Of a DNA stretch of 16,195 nt, positions 6,874 to 14,637 are shown one piece after another. The notes under the pieces were generated by a model. The model saw nothing but the letters and a program-made list of their open reading frames with translations. It did not search any database and was not told where the DNA came from. The stretch is from Flavobacterium sp. (GTDB lineage: Bacteria; Bacteroidota; Bacteroidia; Flavobacteriales; Flavobacteriaceae). The stretch is from assembly GCF_021151785.1 (NCBI RefSeq), contig NZ_JAGKWP010000050.1:1-16195 (forward strand), in the 5' to 3' direction. A program made the translations under genes and the position numbers. Numbering within the stretch: position 1 is the stretch's first letter; the number at the start of each line of letters is the position of its first letter.

Positions 6874-9800
6874 ATGAGTTTATCCACTTTAAGTATCAAA
6901 AGACCTGTTTTTACCATAGTTGTAAATCTAACTATCATTCTTTTTGGAATTATAGGATACAGTTATTTGGGCGTAAGAGAATTTCCTTCTATTGATCCCG
7001 CTCAAATTTCGGTTCGTACAAATTACACAGGAGCAAATGCAGATATCATTGAATCCCAAATTACAGAACCATTAGAGAAAGCAATCAATTCAATTGATGG
7101 TATTCGAAATATTACTTCATCAAGTAATCAAGGTTCTAGTAACATCACTATCGAATTTAAATTAGAAAAAAACTTAGAGGAAGCCGCCAATGATGTTCGT
7201 GATAAAGTATCGCAAGCCGTTCGAAATTTACCTCAAGATATTGATGCACCACCAGTTGTTTCTAAAGCAGATGCTGATTCAGACCCTATTATCACTATGA
7301 CCGTTCAAAGTGATACTAAAGATCAATTAGCTATTAGTGATTATGCAGAAAATGTAATTGCAGAACGACTTCAAACCATTCCTGGTGTGAGTAGTGTACA
7401 AATTTGGGGTCAAAAAAGATATGCAATGCGCTTATGGATTGACCCTATTAAACTCACTTCCTATGGTGTAACTGTAGCCGATGTTAGAAACGCCTTGCAG
7501 AAACAAAATGTTGAATTACCCTCAGGAAAATTAACAGGAAACGCGACCGAATTAACGGTTAAAACAATTGGTAATTTACAATCAGAAAAAGAATTTAATG
7601 ATATCATTATACTTGCCGAAGGTGAAAAAATAGTACGTTTAAGTGATGTAGGGAATGCCTCTCTTGAAGCCGAGAACTTAGAAACTCGATTTAGTGCAGA
7701 TGGACAATCAATGGTAGGTTTAGCTTTAGTACCAAGACCTGGAACCAATTACCTTGACATTGCTAAAGAGTTTTACAAGCAATATGATTTATTAAAAAAA
7801 GATTTACCAAAAGACATTAAATTAAATATTGCCCTAGACAACACTCTATTTATCAAAAAATCAGTAGTTGAAGTAGCTGAAACTTTATTAATTTCTATCA
7901 TATTGGTAATACTTATTATCTTTTTATTTTTTAGAGATTGGTCCATTGCTTTTCGCCCGTTAATTGATATTCCTGTATCCTTAATTGCTACCTTTTTCAT
8001 TATGTATCTATGTGGCTTTTCAGTAAATGTTCTTACCTTACTTGCTATTGTTTTAGCCACTGGTTTAGTTGTTGACGATGGAATTGTAGTAACCGAAAAC
8101 ATATTTAAAAAAGTTGAGGAAGGTATGTCGCCCATTGAAGCGGCAATTAAAGGAGCTAATGAAATCTTTTTTGCAGTAATTTCAATATCAATCACCTTAG
8201 CAGCTGTATTCTTACCCATTATCTTTCTTGAAGGGTTTGTGGGACGACTTTTTAGGGAATTTGGTGTTGTTATTGGTGCAGCCGTATTGATTTCTGCTTT
8301 TGTGTCCTTAACCTTAACCCCAATGTTGAATGCTTATTTAATGAAAGAAGGGGGGCATAAACGTACCAAATTTTATGAATTTACAGAGCCTTATTTTGTA
8401 AGTCTTAATGAAGGTTATGCAACTTCTTTGAAAAATTTCATGAAACGCAAGTGGATCAGTTATCCAATTGTAGCATTATGTATTGGCTTAATTGTTTTGT
8501 TCTTTACAATTCTTCCGAAAGAAACAGCACCGTATGAGGATCGAGATTTAGTAGTTGCAAGTGTAACCGCGCCAGAAGGTGCTTCCTACGAGTATACTGA
8601 TCGATTTATGCAAGAACTGAGTCAATTAATAACTGATTCAATACCTGAGAAAAAAATTGCACTAGTCATTACGGCTCCTGGATTCCTTACTTCATCTGTT
8701 AATACCGGAAGAGTTCGATTGGCACTAAAAGGAACTGAAGAACGCGAAAAGAAACAAAAAGAAATTGCTGAAAGCTTAACAAAATGGACTAAGAAATATA
8801 CAGATGCAAAAGTAGCCATTTCTGAACAACCAACTATTGCTGTTAATCGTAGAGGTGGAATGCCAATTCAATACATTATTCAAGCACCTAACTTTGAAAA
8901 ATTACGAGAAAAGATTCCTCAGTTTATGGAACAAGCCAATAAAAATGAAACTTTTTCAAATGTAGATGTTAACTTGAAATTTAACAAACCTGAAATTAAT
9001 GTTACTATTGATAGAGAAAAAGCAGAAAGTTTAGGTATTTCGGTTCTAGATATAGCTCAAACTTTACAACTTTCATTGAGCGGTCAACGTTTTGGATACT
9101 TTATGAAAGATGGTAAACAATACCAAGTTATAGGACAATTTGAAGATATTGACCGTGCAGACCCATTAGATTTAACATCTATGTTTGTAAAAAATAATAA
9201 AGGAGAACTGATTCAAATGGATAATGTAGTAAAAGTAGATGAACAAAGTAATCCTCCTCAATTATTCCATAACAATCGTTACATGTCTGCTACCGTATCT
9301 GCTGCCTTGGCACCTGGTAAAAGTATCAGTGATGGTATTCAAGCCATGGATGAGATAAAAGCTAAAGTATTAGACGACACATTTACTACCGATTTAGGAG
9401 GGGAATCTAGAGATTTTGTAGAAAGTAGTTCCAATACTTCTTTTGCATTTGGTTTAGCTTTGTTACTAATTTACTTAATATTATCGGCACAATTTGAAAG
9501 TTTTATTGATCCATTAATTATTATTTTAACAGTACCTATGGCTGTAGCTGGTGCTTTGTTCTCTTTATGGCTATTTGGACAATCTTGGAATATTTTTAGT
9601 CAAATTGGAACTGTAATGTTAATCGGATTGGTAACTAAAAATGGTATTTTGATCGTAGAATTTGCTAATCAACTTCGGGAACAAGGCAAATCTAAATACG
9701 ATGCCATAATTGAAGCTTCTGAAGCAAGATTACGTCCTATTTTAATGACTAGCTTAGCTATTGCACTGGGAGCATTACCCATTGCATTATCTTTAGGAGC

Positions 9801-9960
9801 GGCTTCTACGAGTAGAATAGGAATGGGAGTAGTCATTGTTGGAGGAACAATTTTCTCACTAATTTTAACTTTATTTGTGATTCCTGCTTTCTACATGATG
9901 TGGTCTAAAGCACGAAAACATAAACCCGAATTTGATAATATTGACGCTTTAGAAAAATAA
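6874..9960 (+). CDS. RND efflux permease subunit, HAE1 type
   Basis: This 1028-residue protein is a proton-driven inner-membrane RND transporter of the AcrB/MexF-like hydrophobe/amphiphile family. The opening SIKRPVFTIVVNL leads into TM1, and a large periplasmic loop follows (about 32-330). TM2-TM6 include GLVVDDGIVVTEN, with the paired relay aspartates D401/D402. A second periplasmic loop (about 550-855) and TM8-TM12 carry GLVTKNGILIVEFA, where K922 is the relay lysine. All three proton-relay residues are therefore present. The length is typical and the frame unbroken. Unusually for this region, a GGAG-type Shine-Dalgarno site lies directly after the adaptor stop, about 10 bases before the ATG. 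The substrate cannot be read from the sequence; drugs, bile salts, dyes or endogenous lipids are all possible. Confidence 0.96.
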   Translation: MSLSTLSIKRPVFTIVVNLTIILFGIIGYSYLGVREFPSIDPAQISVRTNYTGANADIIESQITEPLEKAINSIDGIRNITSSSNQGSSNITIEFKLEKNLEEAANDVRDKVSQAVRNLPQDIDAPPVVSKADADSDPIITMTVQSDTKDQLAISDYAENVIAERLQTIPGVSSVQIWGQKRYAMRLWIDPIKLTSYGVTVADVRNALQKQNVELPSGKLTGNATELTVKTIGNLQSEKEFNDIIILAEGEKIVRLSDVGNASLEAENLETRFSADGQSMVGLALVPRPGTNYLDIAKEFYKQYDLLKKDLPKDIKLNIALDNTLFIKKSVVEVAETLLISIILVILIIFLFFRDWSIAFRPLIDIPVSLIATFFIMYLCGFSVNVLTLLAIVLATGLVVDDGIVVTENIFKKVEEGMSPIEAAIKGANEIFFAVISISITLAAVFLPIIFLEGFVGRLFREFGVVIGAAVLISAFVSLTLTPMLNAYLMKEGGHKRTKFYEFTEPYFVSLNEGYATSLKNFMKRKWISYPIVALCIGLIVLFFTILPKETAPYEDRDLVVASVTAPEGASYEYTDRFMQELSQLITDSIPEKKIALVITAPGFLTSSVNTGRVRLALKGTEEREKKQKEIAESLTKWTKKYTDAKVAISEQPTIAVNRRGGMPIQYIIQAPNFEKLREKIPQFMEQANKNETFSNVDVNLKFNKPEINVTIDREKAESLGISVLDIAQTLQLSLSGQRFGYFMKDGKQYQVIGQFEDIDRADPLDLTSMFVKNNKGELIQMDNVVKVDEQSNPPQLFHNNRYMSATVSAALAPGKSISDGIQAMDEIKAKVLDDTFTTDLGGESRDFVESSSNTSFAFGLALLLIYLILSAQFESFIDPLIIILTVPMAVAGALFSLWLFGQSWNIFSQIGTVMLIGLVTKNGILIVEFANQLREQGKSKYDAIIEASEARLRPILMTSLAIALGALPIALSLGAASTSRIGMGVVIVGGTIFSLILTLFVIPAFYMMWSKARKHKPEFDNIDALEK

Positions 9961-9978
9961 AAGCCTATAAGTATATTT

Positions 9979-11295
9979 ATGATATCCATGAAAAAAAATA
10001 CAATACTACACTTGCTACTACTTTTACTTGGCTTTGGAGCAAAAAGTCAAGAATTGTTAACACTCGAAAATGCAGTGAAGATTGCATTAGAAAACAATTA
10101 TGAAATTACCATAGCTAAAAATGAAGTAAAAATTGCCGATTACAACAACAGCATTGGAAACGCAGGAATGTTACCCAATGTAAGTGCTAATGTGGTCAAC
10201 AACAATTCTATTTTAGATACCAAACAAACACAAGGAGATGGAACTGTTCGACAATTGAAGGGAGCTAAAAACATGAATTTAACTTATGGAGTTGGTTTAG
10301 ATTGGACGGTATTTGATGGATTAAAAATGTTTACTCGCAAAGAGCGTTTCGAAACCTTAAAACAACAAGGAGAAGCCAATTTAAAACGAACCATTAGTAC
10401 AAAAATAAGTGATGTATACGCTACTTATTTTGATTTAGTTCAACAACAACAGCAACTACAAGCTATTGATACAGCACTTTTGATCTCTAATCAGCGTTTG
10501 ACTACCGCTAAAAATAGATATAGTATAGGAAAAGCGGCTAAATTGGAAGTTTTAAATGCTGAGGTGGATTTAAATGCTGATATTAGCAATCGATTGAAAG
10601 CTTTAGAAATGTATCAAATGTCGAAAATTAAATTGAATGAGATATTAGCTCGTGACATCATGACCGATTTTATTGTTGAAAAAGATATTAACATTGATGC
10701 CACCTTAACTCTACAACCCCTCAAAGAGGCCGCTGAACAACAAAATCCAGAACTGCAAGCTCAGATTTTAAATAAAAAAATCGCAGAATTACAACTGAAA
10801 GAAACCAAAGGAAATCGCTATCCTACAGTTCGAATCAATTCTGGCTACAACTTTACAAGAAGTGAAGCTTCATTAGGCTTTGTAACTCAATCTAACGGAA
10901 ATGGTTTTGTCTATGGAATCTCAGCTTCTGTGCCAATTTTTAATGGAATGAGTCAAAATAGAAATGAAAAAATAGCCAAAATTGGAATTGAAAATGCTAC
11001 TACACAGATTAGTTTGTTTAAACAGAGCTTGCATGCTCAACTTGCTAGTTCTTATGCAAGTTATCAATCAAATTTAAATTTGATACAAGTTGAAGATAGA
11101 AATGCCGCAATTGCCAAACAAAATCTAGACATTACATTAGCAAAATTTAAAATCGGTACAATTACTACTATCGAATTTAGAACTGCTCAAGAAAATTATG
11201 TAACTGCTTTAGTTCGATTAAGCAATGCCAAATACCTTACTAAATTAGCAGAAATTAGTTTAAAAGAATTAGCGGGTACACTGAACTTAAATTAA
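9979..11295 (+). CDS. TolC-like outer-membrane efflux channel
   Basis: This outer membrane factor is expected to trimerise into the exit duct of the pump encoded just upstream. It has 438 residues from the ATG at 9979, or 435 from the in-frame ATG at 9988. The latter gives a cleaner signal peptide (MKKNTILHLLLLLLGFGAKSQ, cut near residues 20-21 of that form), and the choice is open. The two repeated OEP halves can be seen: LTLENAVKIALENNYEI near the start with a long Q-rich helix (VQQQQQLQ), and a second half from about residue 243 (KEAAEQQNPELQAQI) to the closing KFKIGTITTIEFRTAQENY. It has no lipobox Cys, so unlike some OprM relatives it is not a lipoprotein. It follows the permease by 18 bases and precedes the bestrophin gene by 4. 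Confidence 0.94.
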   Translation: MISMKKNTILHLLLLLLGFGAKSQELLTLENAVKIALENNYEITIAKNEVKIADYNNSIGNAGMLPNVSANVVNNNSILDTKQTQGDGTVRQLKGAKNMNLTYGVGLDWTVFDGLKMFTRKERFETLKQQGEANLKRTISTKISDVYATYFDLVQQQQQLQAIDTALLISNQRLTTAKNRYSIGKAAKLEVLNAEVDLNADISNRLKALEMYQMSKIKLNEILARDIMTDFIVEKDINIDATLTLQPLKEAAEQQNPELQAQILNKKIAELQLKETKGNRYPTVRINSGYNFTRSEASLGFVTQSNGNGFVYGISASVPIFNGMSQNRNEKIAKIGIENATTQISLFKQSLHAQLASSYASYQSNLNLIQVEDRNAAIAKQNLDITLAKFKIGTITTIEFRTAQENYVTALVRLSNAKYLTKLAEISLKELAGTLNLN

Positions 11296-11299
11296 TTCT

Positions 11300-12163
11300 A
11301 TGGTACAATACAACCCAAAAGATTGGATTACATTTATATTTAAATTTCATAAATCAGATACATTTAGAAAACTGTTACCCATGATGTTTCTTATTGGAAT
11401 ATATTCAGGGACAATTTGCTATTTCGAGATTCACTACTTCAAACTTAGTGAGAATAGTCATGTAAAAAACATTTCTATAATGCATACCACTGTTGGTTTT
11501 GTATTGTCGTTACTTTTAGCATATCGTACGAATACTGCTTATGATCGATGGTGGGAAGGAAGAAAATTATGGGGTAATCTCGTTAATAATAGTAGAAATT
11601 TAGCTTTAAAATTATCTTGCATTTTAGAGCATGAAAACGATAAATATTATTTTAAAAAATTGATTCCAAGTTATGCTTCTATTTTAGCCAAACACTTAAC
11701 TAATGAAGAAGTGAGTAAAATGTTATTTGAAGGATTCGATCTTGAAATTGATCATACCAAACACAAGCCAAATCAAGTAGCCAAAATGCTATTTTCAAAA
11801 ATTAATGATTTATATAAATCTAACCGTATAACTGGAGACCAACTCATTATAATTAACAGTGAGTTACGTGCTTTTACTGAAGTTTGTGGAGCTTGTGAAC
11901 GTATTAAAAACACGCCCATTCCCTATTCCTACAGTGCGTTCATTAAAAAATTCATTTTCTTTTATATTATGACTTTACCTTTTAGCTTTGTTTTTAGCTT
12001 GGGGTACTATGTTATACCTGTTGTAATATTTATTTTCTATGTATTAGCTAGTTTAGAGTTAATTGCTGAAGAAATTGAAGACCCTTTTGGTGGAGATGAA
12101 AATGATTTACCTATTGCAAAAATAGCCACAAACATAAAAAAACACGTGGAAGAAATTTTGTAA
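11300..12163 (+). CDS. Bestrophin-family ion channel
   Basis: This 287-residue protein is a pentameric inner-membrane channel of the bestrophin/UPF0187 family. Family landmarks are NPKDWITFIF near the N-terminus, RTNTAYDRWWEGRKLWGNLVNNSRN (76-100), the segment CERIKNTPIPYSYSAFIKKF (199-218), and the acidic EEIEDPFGGDENDLP (257-271), which corresponds to the calcium-clasp region of animal bestrophins. Four hydrophobic segments lie at about 27-47, 60-76, 214-236 and 238-254. Characterised bacterial members conduct cations, unlike the animal chloride channels; the ion used here is unknown. The start is four bases after the tolC-like stop, so it is almost certainly co-transcribed with the RND pump genes, an unusual partner. 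Confidence 0.92.
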   Translation: MVQYNPKDWITFIFKFHKSDTFRKLLPMMFLIGIYSGTICYFEIHYFKLSENSHVKNISIMHTTVGFVLSLLLAYRTNTAYDRWWEGRKLWGNLVNNSRNLALKLSCILEHENDKYYFKKLIPSYASILAKHLTNEEVSKMLFEGFDLEIDHTKHKPNQVAKMLFSKINDLYKSNRITGDQLIIINSELRAFTEVCGACERIKNTPIPYSYSAFIKKFIFFYIMTLPFSFVFSLGYYVIPVVIFIFYVLASLELIAEEIEDPFGGDENDLPIAKIATNIKKHVEEIL

Positions 12164-12184
12164 CTTACCCTAAAAATAAAACTC

Positions 12185-13195
12185 ATGAAAAAAATAGTTG
12201 CATTTTTGCTTCTTGCAATGAACTTATGGAGTTGTAAGAAAGAGGAAGGCTCCTCAAACCTAGTGCGCGAATATTATGCACAATCAACAGATAGTATTCA
12301 AAATGGAGGAATTAAAAAAATTCCCATACAAACCTCTAAAGGCATTTTTAATGTTTGGACTAAACGCATTGGAAACAACCCTAAAATAAAAGTTTTGCTC
12401 TTAAATGGTGGACCAGGAGCCACTCATGAATATTTTGAATGTTTCGAAAATTATTTTCCAGCTGAAGGAATTGAATTTATATATTATGACCAATTAGGCT
12501 GTGGCAATTCTGACAATCCAAAAGATACAACTATGTGGGATTTGTCTCGATATGTAGAAGAAGTTGAACAAGTACGAAAAGCATTGGGTTTAGATGCTTC
12601 CAATTTTTATTTGTTAGGACATTCGTGGGGTGGAATTTTAGCTATGGAATATTCGTTAAAATACCAAAACAATATGAAAGGTTTAATCATCTCCAATATG
12701 ATGGCCAGTTGTCCAGAATACGGTAAATATGCAGAGAAAGTTCTTGCCCCTCAATTTGAACCAAAAATATTGGATGAAATAAGACGTATTGAAGCTAATA
12801 AAGACTTTTCAAATCCAAGATATATGGAACTATTAACACCCCATTTTTATGAAAAACATGTCTTACGTTTGCCTTCAAAGGATTGGCCAGAACCCGTAAC
12901 ACGATCATTCAGTAAGATGAATCAATCACTATATGTTACGATGCAAGGTCCCAGTGAATTTGGGATTTCTGGAAAATTAGAAAAATGGGATCGTAAAAAG
13001 GACTTAAAGCATATTAAAATCCCTACTTTAAGCATTGGTGCCAAATATGACACTATGGACCCTAAGCACATGGAAGAAATTGCTAAATTAGTACAAAAGG
13101 GAACTTTTTTATATTGCCCTAAGGGCAGTCACATGGCCTTTTATGACGACCAAAAAACCTATTTCAAAGGACTGATTTCTTTCTTAAAAAAATAA
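12185..13195 (+). CDS. Lipoprotein alpha/beta hydrolase, proline iminopeptidase type
   Basis: This 336-residue alpha/beta-fold hydrolase has a lipoprotein signal: a hydrophobic stretch followed by LWSC with lipidated Cys17. The NGGPG oxyanion motif (74-78) and YDQLGCGNSD (101-110) are those of the proline iminopeptidase S33 group. The triad is visible: Ser147 in GHSWGG, Asp289 in GAKYDTMDP, and His316 in GSHMAF. It probably releases N-terminal proline or another small residue from peptides, or acts as an esterase; the substrate is uncertain. After Cys17 come Lys-Lys-Glu-Glu. Acidic residues just after the Cys resemble the lipoprotein surface-export signal described in Capnocytophaga and Flavobacterium, so cell-surface display is possible. 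It is the last gene of the operon, 21 bases after bestrophin and directly followed by a terminator. Confidence 0.9.
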   Translation: MKKIVAFLLLAMNLWSCKKEEGSSNLVREYYAQSTDSIQNGGIKKIPIQTSKGIFNVWTKRIGNNPKIKVLLLNGGPGATHEYFECFENYFPAEGIEFIYYDQLGCGNSDNPKDTTMWDLSRYVEEVEQVRKALGLDASNFYLLGHSWGGILAMEYSLKYQNNMKGLIISNMMASCPEYGKYAEKVLAPQFEPKILDEIRRIEANKDFSNPRYMELLTPHFYEKHVLRLPSKDWPEPVTRSFSKMNQSLYVTMQGPSEFGISGKLEKWDRKKDLKHIKIPTLSIGAKYDTMDPKHMEEIAKLVQKGTFLYCPKGSHMAFYDDQKTYFKGLISFLKK

Positions 13196-13199
13196 ATTG

Positions 13200-13227
13200 A
13201 AAGCAACTATTCTTAGTTGCTTTTTTT
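13200..13227 (+). terminator. Rho-independent terminator ending the RND operon
   Basis: A perfect 10-bp stem (AAAGCAACTA at 13200-13209, TAGTTGCTTT at 13214-13223) has a TTCT loop and continues into a run of seven T's (13221-13227). It begins four bases after the hydrolase stop codon. It marks the 3' end of the five-gene unit and separates it from the AraC-type gene. Confidence 0.95.
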
Positions 13228-13255
13228 GTATATTGCTTTTACAAAGGAACTACTT

Positions 13256-14179
13256 ATGCCAAATAAAGCTTTATTATTTACACCACAATTAACACATGAA
13301 AAATCGTTAAAAACACTAGTTGAAAACCGGACGATTTTTTCATTAAATCATTGTGAATTAAATATTTTTGAAACCTATCAAGAATCTGAGTTGGTTCCAT
13401 TAAAATTTAATGATTTAGTTGTCACTAGCATGCTACGTGGAAAAAAAGTAATGCATTTATTTGAAGACCCAAGTTTTGAATACTTACCTGGAGAAACCGT
13501 AATTGTGCCTCAAAATGTTGAAATGAAGATTGATTTTCCTGAAGCTAGTAAAGATAACCCAACTCAATGTATTGCTTTAGCAATTGATCATAAAATCATT
13601 TTAGATACTTTAGATTATTTAAACGAAAAATATCCTAAAGAGGGCAAAAACAACAGTTGGAAATTAGATCATGAAAACTATTTTTTTTATAACAATGTAG
13701 AACTAGCAGCTACCATCAATAAATTAATCAAAGAATGCATGGGTTCTTCAATTACCAAAGATGTAATTGCTGATTTAACCTTACAAGAACTTATTATCCG
13801 AATCATACAAACACAAACAGTAAAACGATTTGATAATACTACCTTATTAGACTCAAATAGCCCTATATCTCCTAGTATAGATTACATCCGAAAAAATATT
13901 AGAGAATCAATACAATTGAAAGACTTAAGCGATCAAGCATGTATGAGTACTACCTCATTTTACCGATACTTTAAAAGAGAAATGGGAATGAGTCCTATTG
14001 AATATATTTTAAATGAGAAAATTAAATATGCAAAAAAATTATTAAGTAATCCAAACATGCAAATCAATGAAGTTTCTTACGCTTCTGGTTTTGAAGACTG
14101 CAATTACTTTATTAGAATTTTCAAAAAATATGAAGGGGTAACTCCTAAACAATATCAATTGATGAATTACAATAGCTGA
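13256..14179 (+). CDS. AraC-family transcriptional regulator
   Basis: This 307-residue regulator has an N-terminal cupin-like sensing domain (about 15-190) of the AraC_N type and a C-terminal double helix-turn-helix (about 205-302). The first HTH is around LKDLSDQACMSTTSFYRYFKRE and the second around INEVSYASGFEDCNYFIRIFKKYEGVTPKQY, both with the family's typical residues. I chose the ATG at 13256, preceded by AAAGGAA. The in-frame ATG at 13217 lies within the terminator hairpin of the preceding operon and would add 13 residues unlike the family. It ends one base before the convergent DUF779 stop. The AraC + aldehyde dehydrogenase + DUF779 grouping recurs in bacteria as I recall it, so it probably activates the dehydrogenase operon in response to an aldehyde or alcohol-derived signal. 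Its promoter is not clear. Confidence 0.92.
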   Translation: MPNKALLFTPQLTHEKSLKTLVENRTIFSLNHCELNIFETYQESELVPLKFNDLVVTSMLRGKKVMHLFEDPSFEYLPGETVIVPQNVEMKIDFPEASKDNPTQCIALAIDHKIILDTLDYLNEKYPKEGKNNSWKLDHENYFFYNNVELAATINKLIKECMGSSITKDVIADLTLQELIIRIIQTQTVKRFDNTTLLDSNSPISPSIDYIRKNIRESIQLKDLSDQACMSTTSFYRYFKREMGMSPIEYILNEKIKYAKKLLSNPNMQINEVSYASGFEDCNYFIRIFKKYEGVTPKQYQLMNYNS

Positions 14180-14180
14180 T

Positions 14181-14552
14181 TTATTCCCAACGAATTACTT
14201 CGGGTAATGCATTTATTTCCTCATCAGTAAATAAGCGATAATTTACTTTAAATGTTTTTCCAAAAGGTGTTTCTAGTGAAAATCCACCAGGACCAAACCC
14301 ATCGGTTACATCCAATTCAAAATGTGAATATTGCCAATATTCAAATAAATCTTTATCAATCCAGAATTTATATTCTTTAATTTCACCTATACAAACATCT
14401 CCTGTTCTCAAATAGAAACCTCCTTCTTCAAAACATTGGGGTTGTGTTCCTTCACAACATCCACCTGCTTGATAAAACATTAAATTACCAAACTTTTCTT
14501 CTAGCAATTGAATAACTTCCATTGCTTTTGGTGTTACGCTTAATCGTTTCAT
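14181..14552 (-). CDS. DUF779 domain-containing cysteine-rich protein
   Basis: This 123-residue cytoplasmic protein matches DUF779 (PF05610): AGGCCEGTQPQCF at 29-41, GDVCIGEI (51-58), a central acidic/aromatic segment, and DGFGPGGFSLETPFGKTF (84-101). Cysteines 32, 33, 40 and 54 could bind a metal or be redox-active; no such role is proven here. Members are commonly encoded beside aldehyde dehydrogenases of the AldB/ExaC type, as here, which suggests an accessory or maturation role. The ATG at 14552 is preceded by GAGG only a few bases away. The gene lies downstream of the dehydrogenase in the same direction, separated by 85 bases containing a hairpin. Confidence 0.9.
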   Translation of the reverse strand: MKRLSVTPKAMEVIQLLEEKFGNLMFYQAGGCCEGTQPQCFEEGGFYLRTGDVCIGEIKEYKFWIDKDLFEYWQYSHFELDVTDGFGPGGFSLETPFGKTFKVNYRLFTDEEINALPEVIRWE

Positions 14553-14577
14553 TTACCTCTAAATTTAATTAAACATA

Positions 14578-14613
14578 AACCGCAAATTCTCAATTTAATG
14601 AAAATCTGCGGTT
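14578..14613 (-). terminator. Intercistronic hairpin between aldehyde dehydrogenase and DUF779
   Basis: In the minus-strand transcript, two 15-base arms (14599-14613 and 14578-14592) pair completely: 13 Watson-Crick pairs (core AACCGCA/TGCGGTT) and two G-U wobbles, closing a 6-base loop. On the plus strand the same two positions would be A-C mismatches, so the fold is favoured only in the operon's own RNA. After it comes TTTATGTTTAATT, U-rich but interrupted. It may be a leaky terminator or processing/stability element that lowers DUF779 expression relative to the dehydrogenase. Confidence 0.7.
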
Positions 14614-14637
14614 AAAACTATCCTCTAAATGAACATT

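Noticed and set aside
7773..8219. 148-codon open frame on the minus strand inside the RND permease gene
   Set aside because: It lies wholly antisense to a well-supported transporter gene, its product is low-complexity (K, I, S, T-rich) with no domain, and there is no promoter box or ribosome site in front.
13217..13255. Upstream ATG for the AraC-type regulator
   Set aside because: It falls within the terminator stem of the preceding operon and would add 13 residues unlike the family; the ATG at 13256 has AAAGGAA ahead of it.
13225..13258. Candidate promoter for the AraC gene (TTTG at 13225-13228 and TACTTATG at 13251-13258)
   Set aside because: The -7-like box would overlap the start codon itself, so transcription would begin inside the gene; spacing of 22 is also long.
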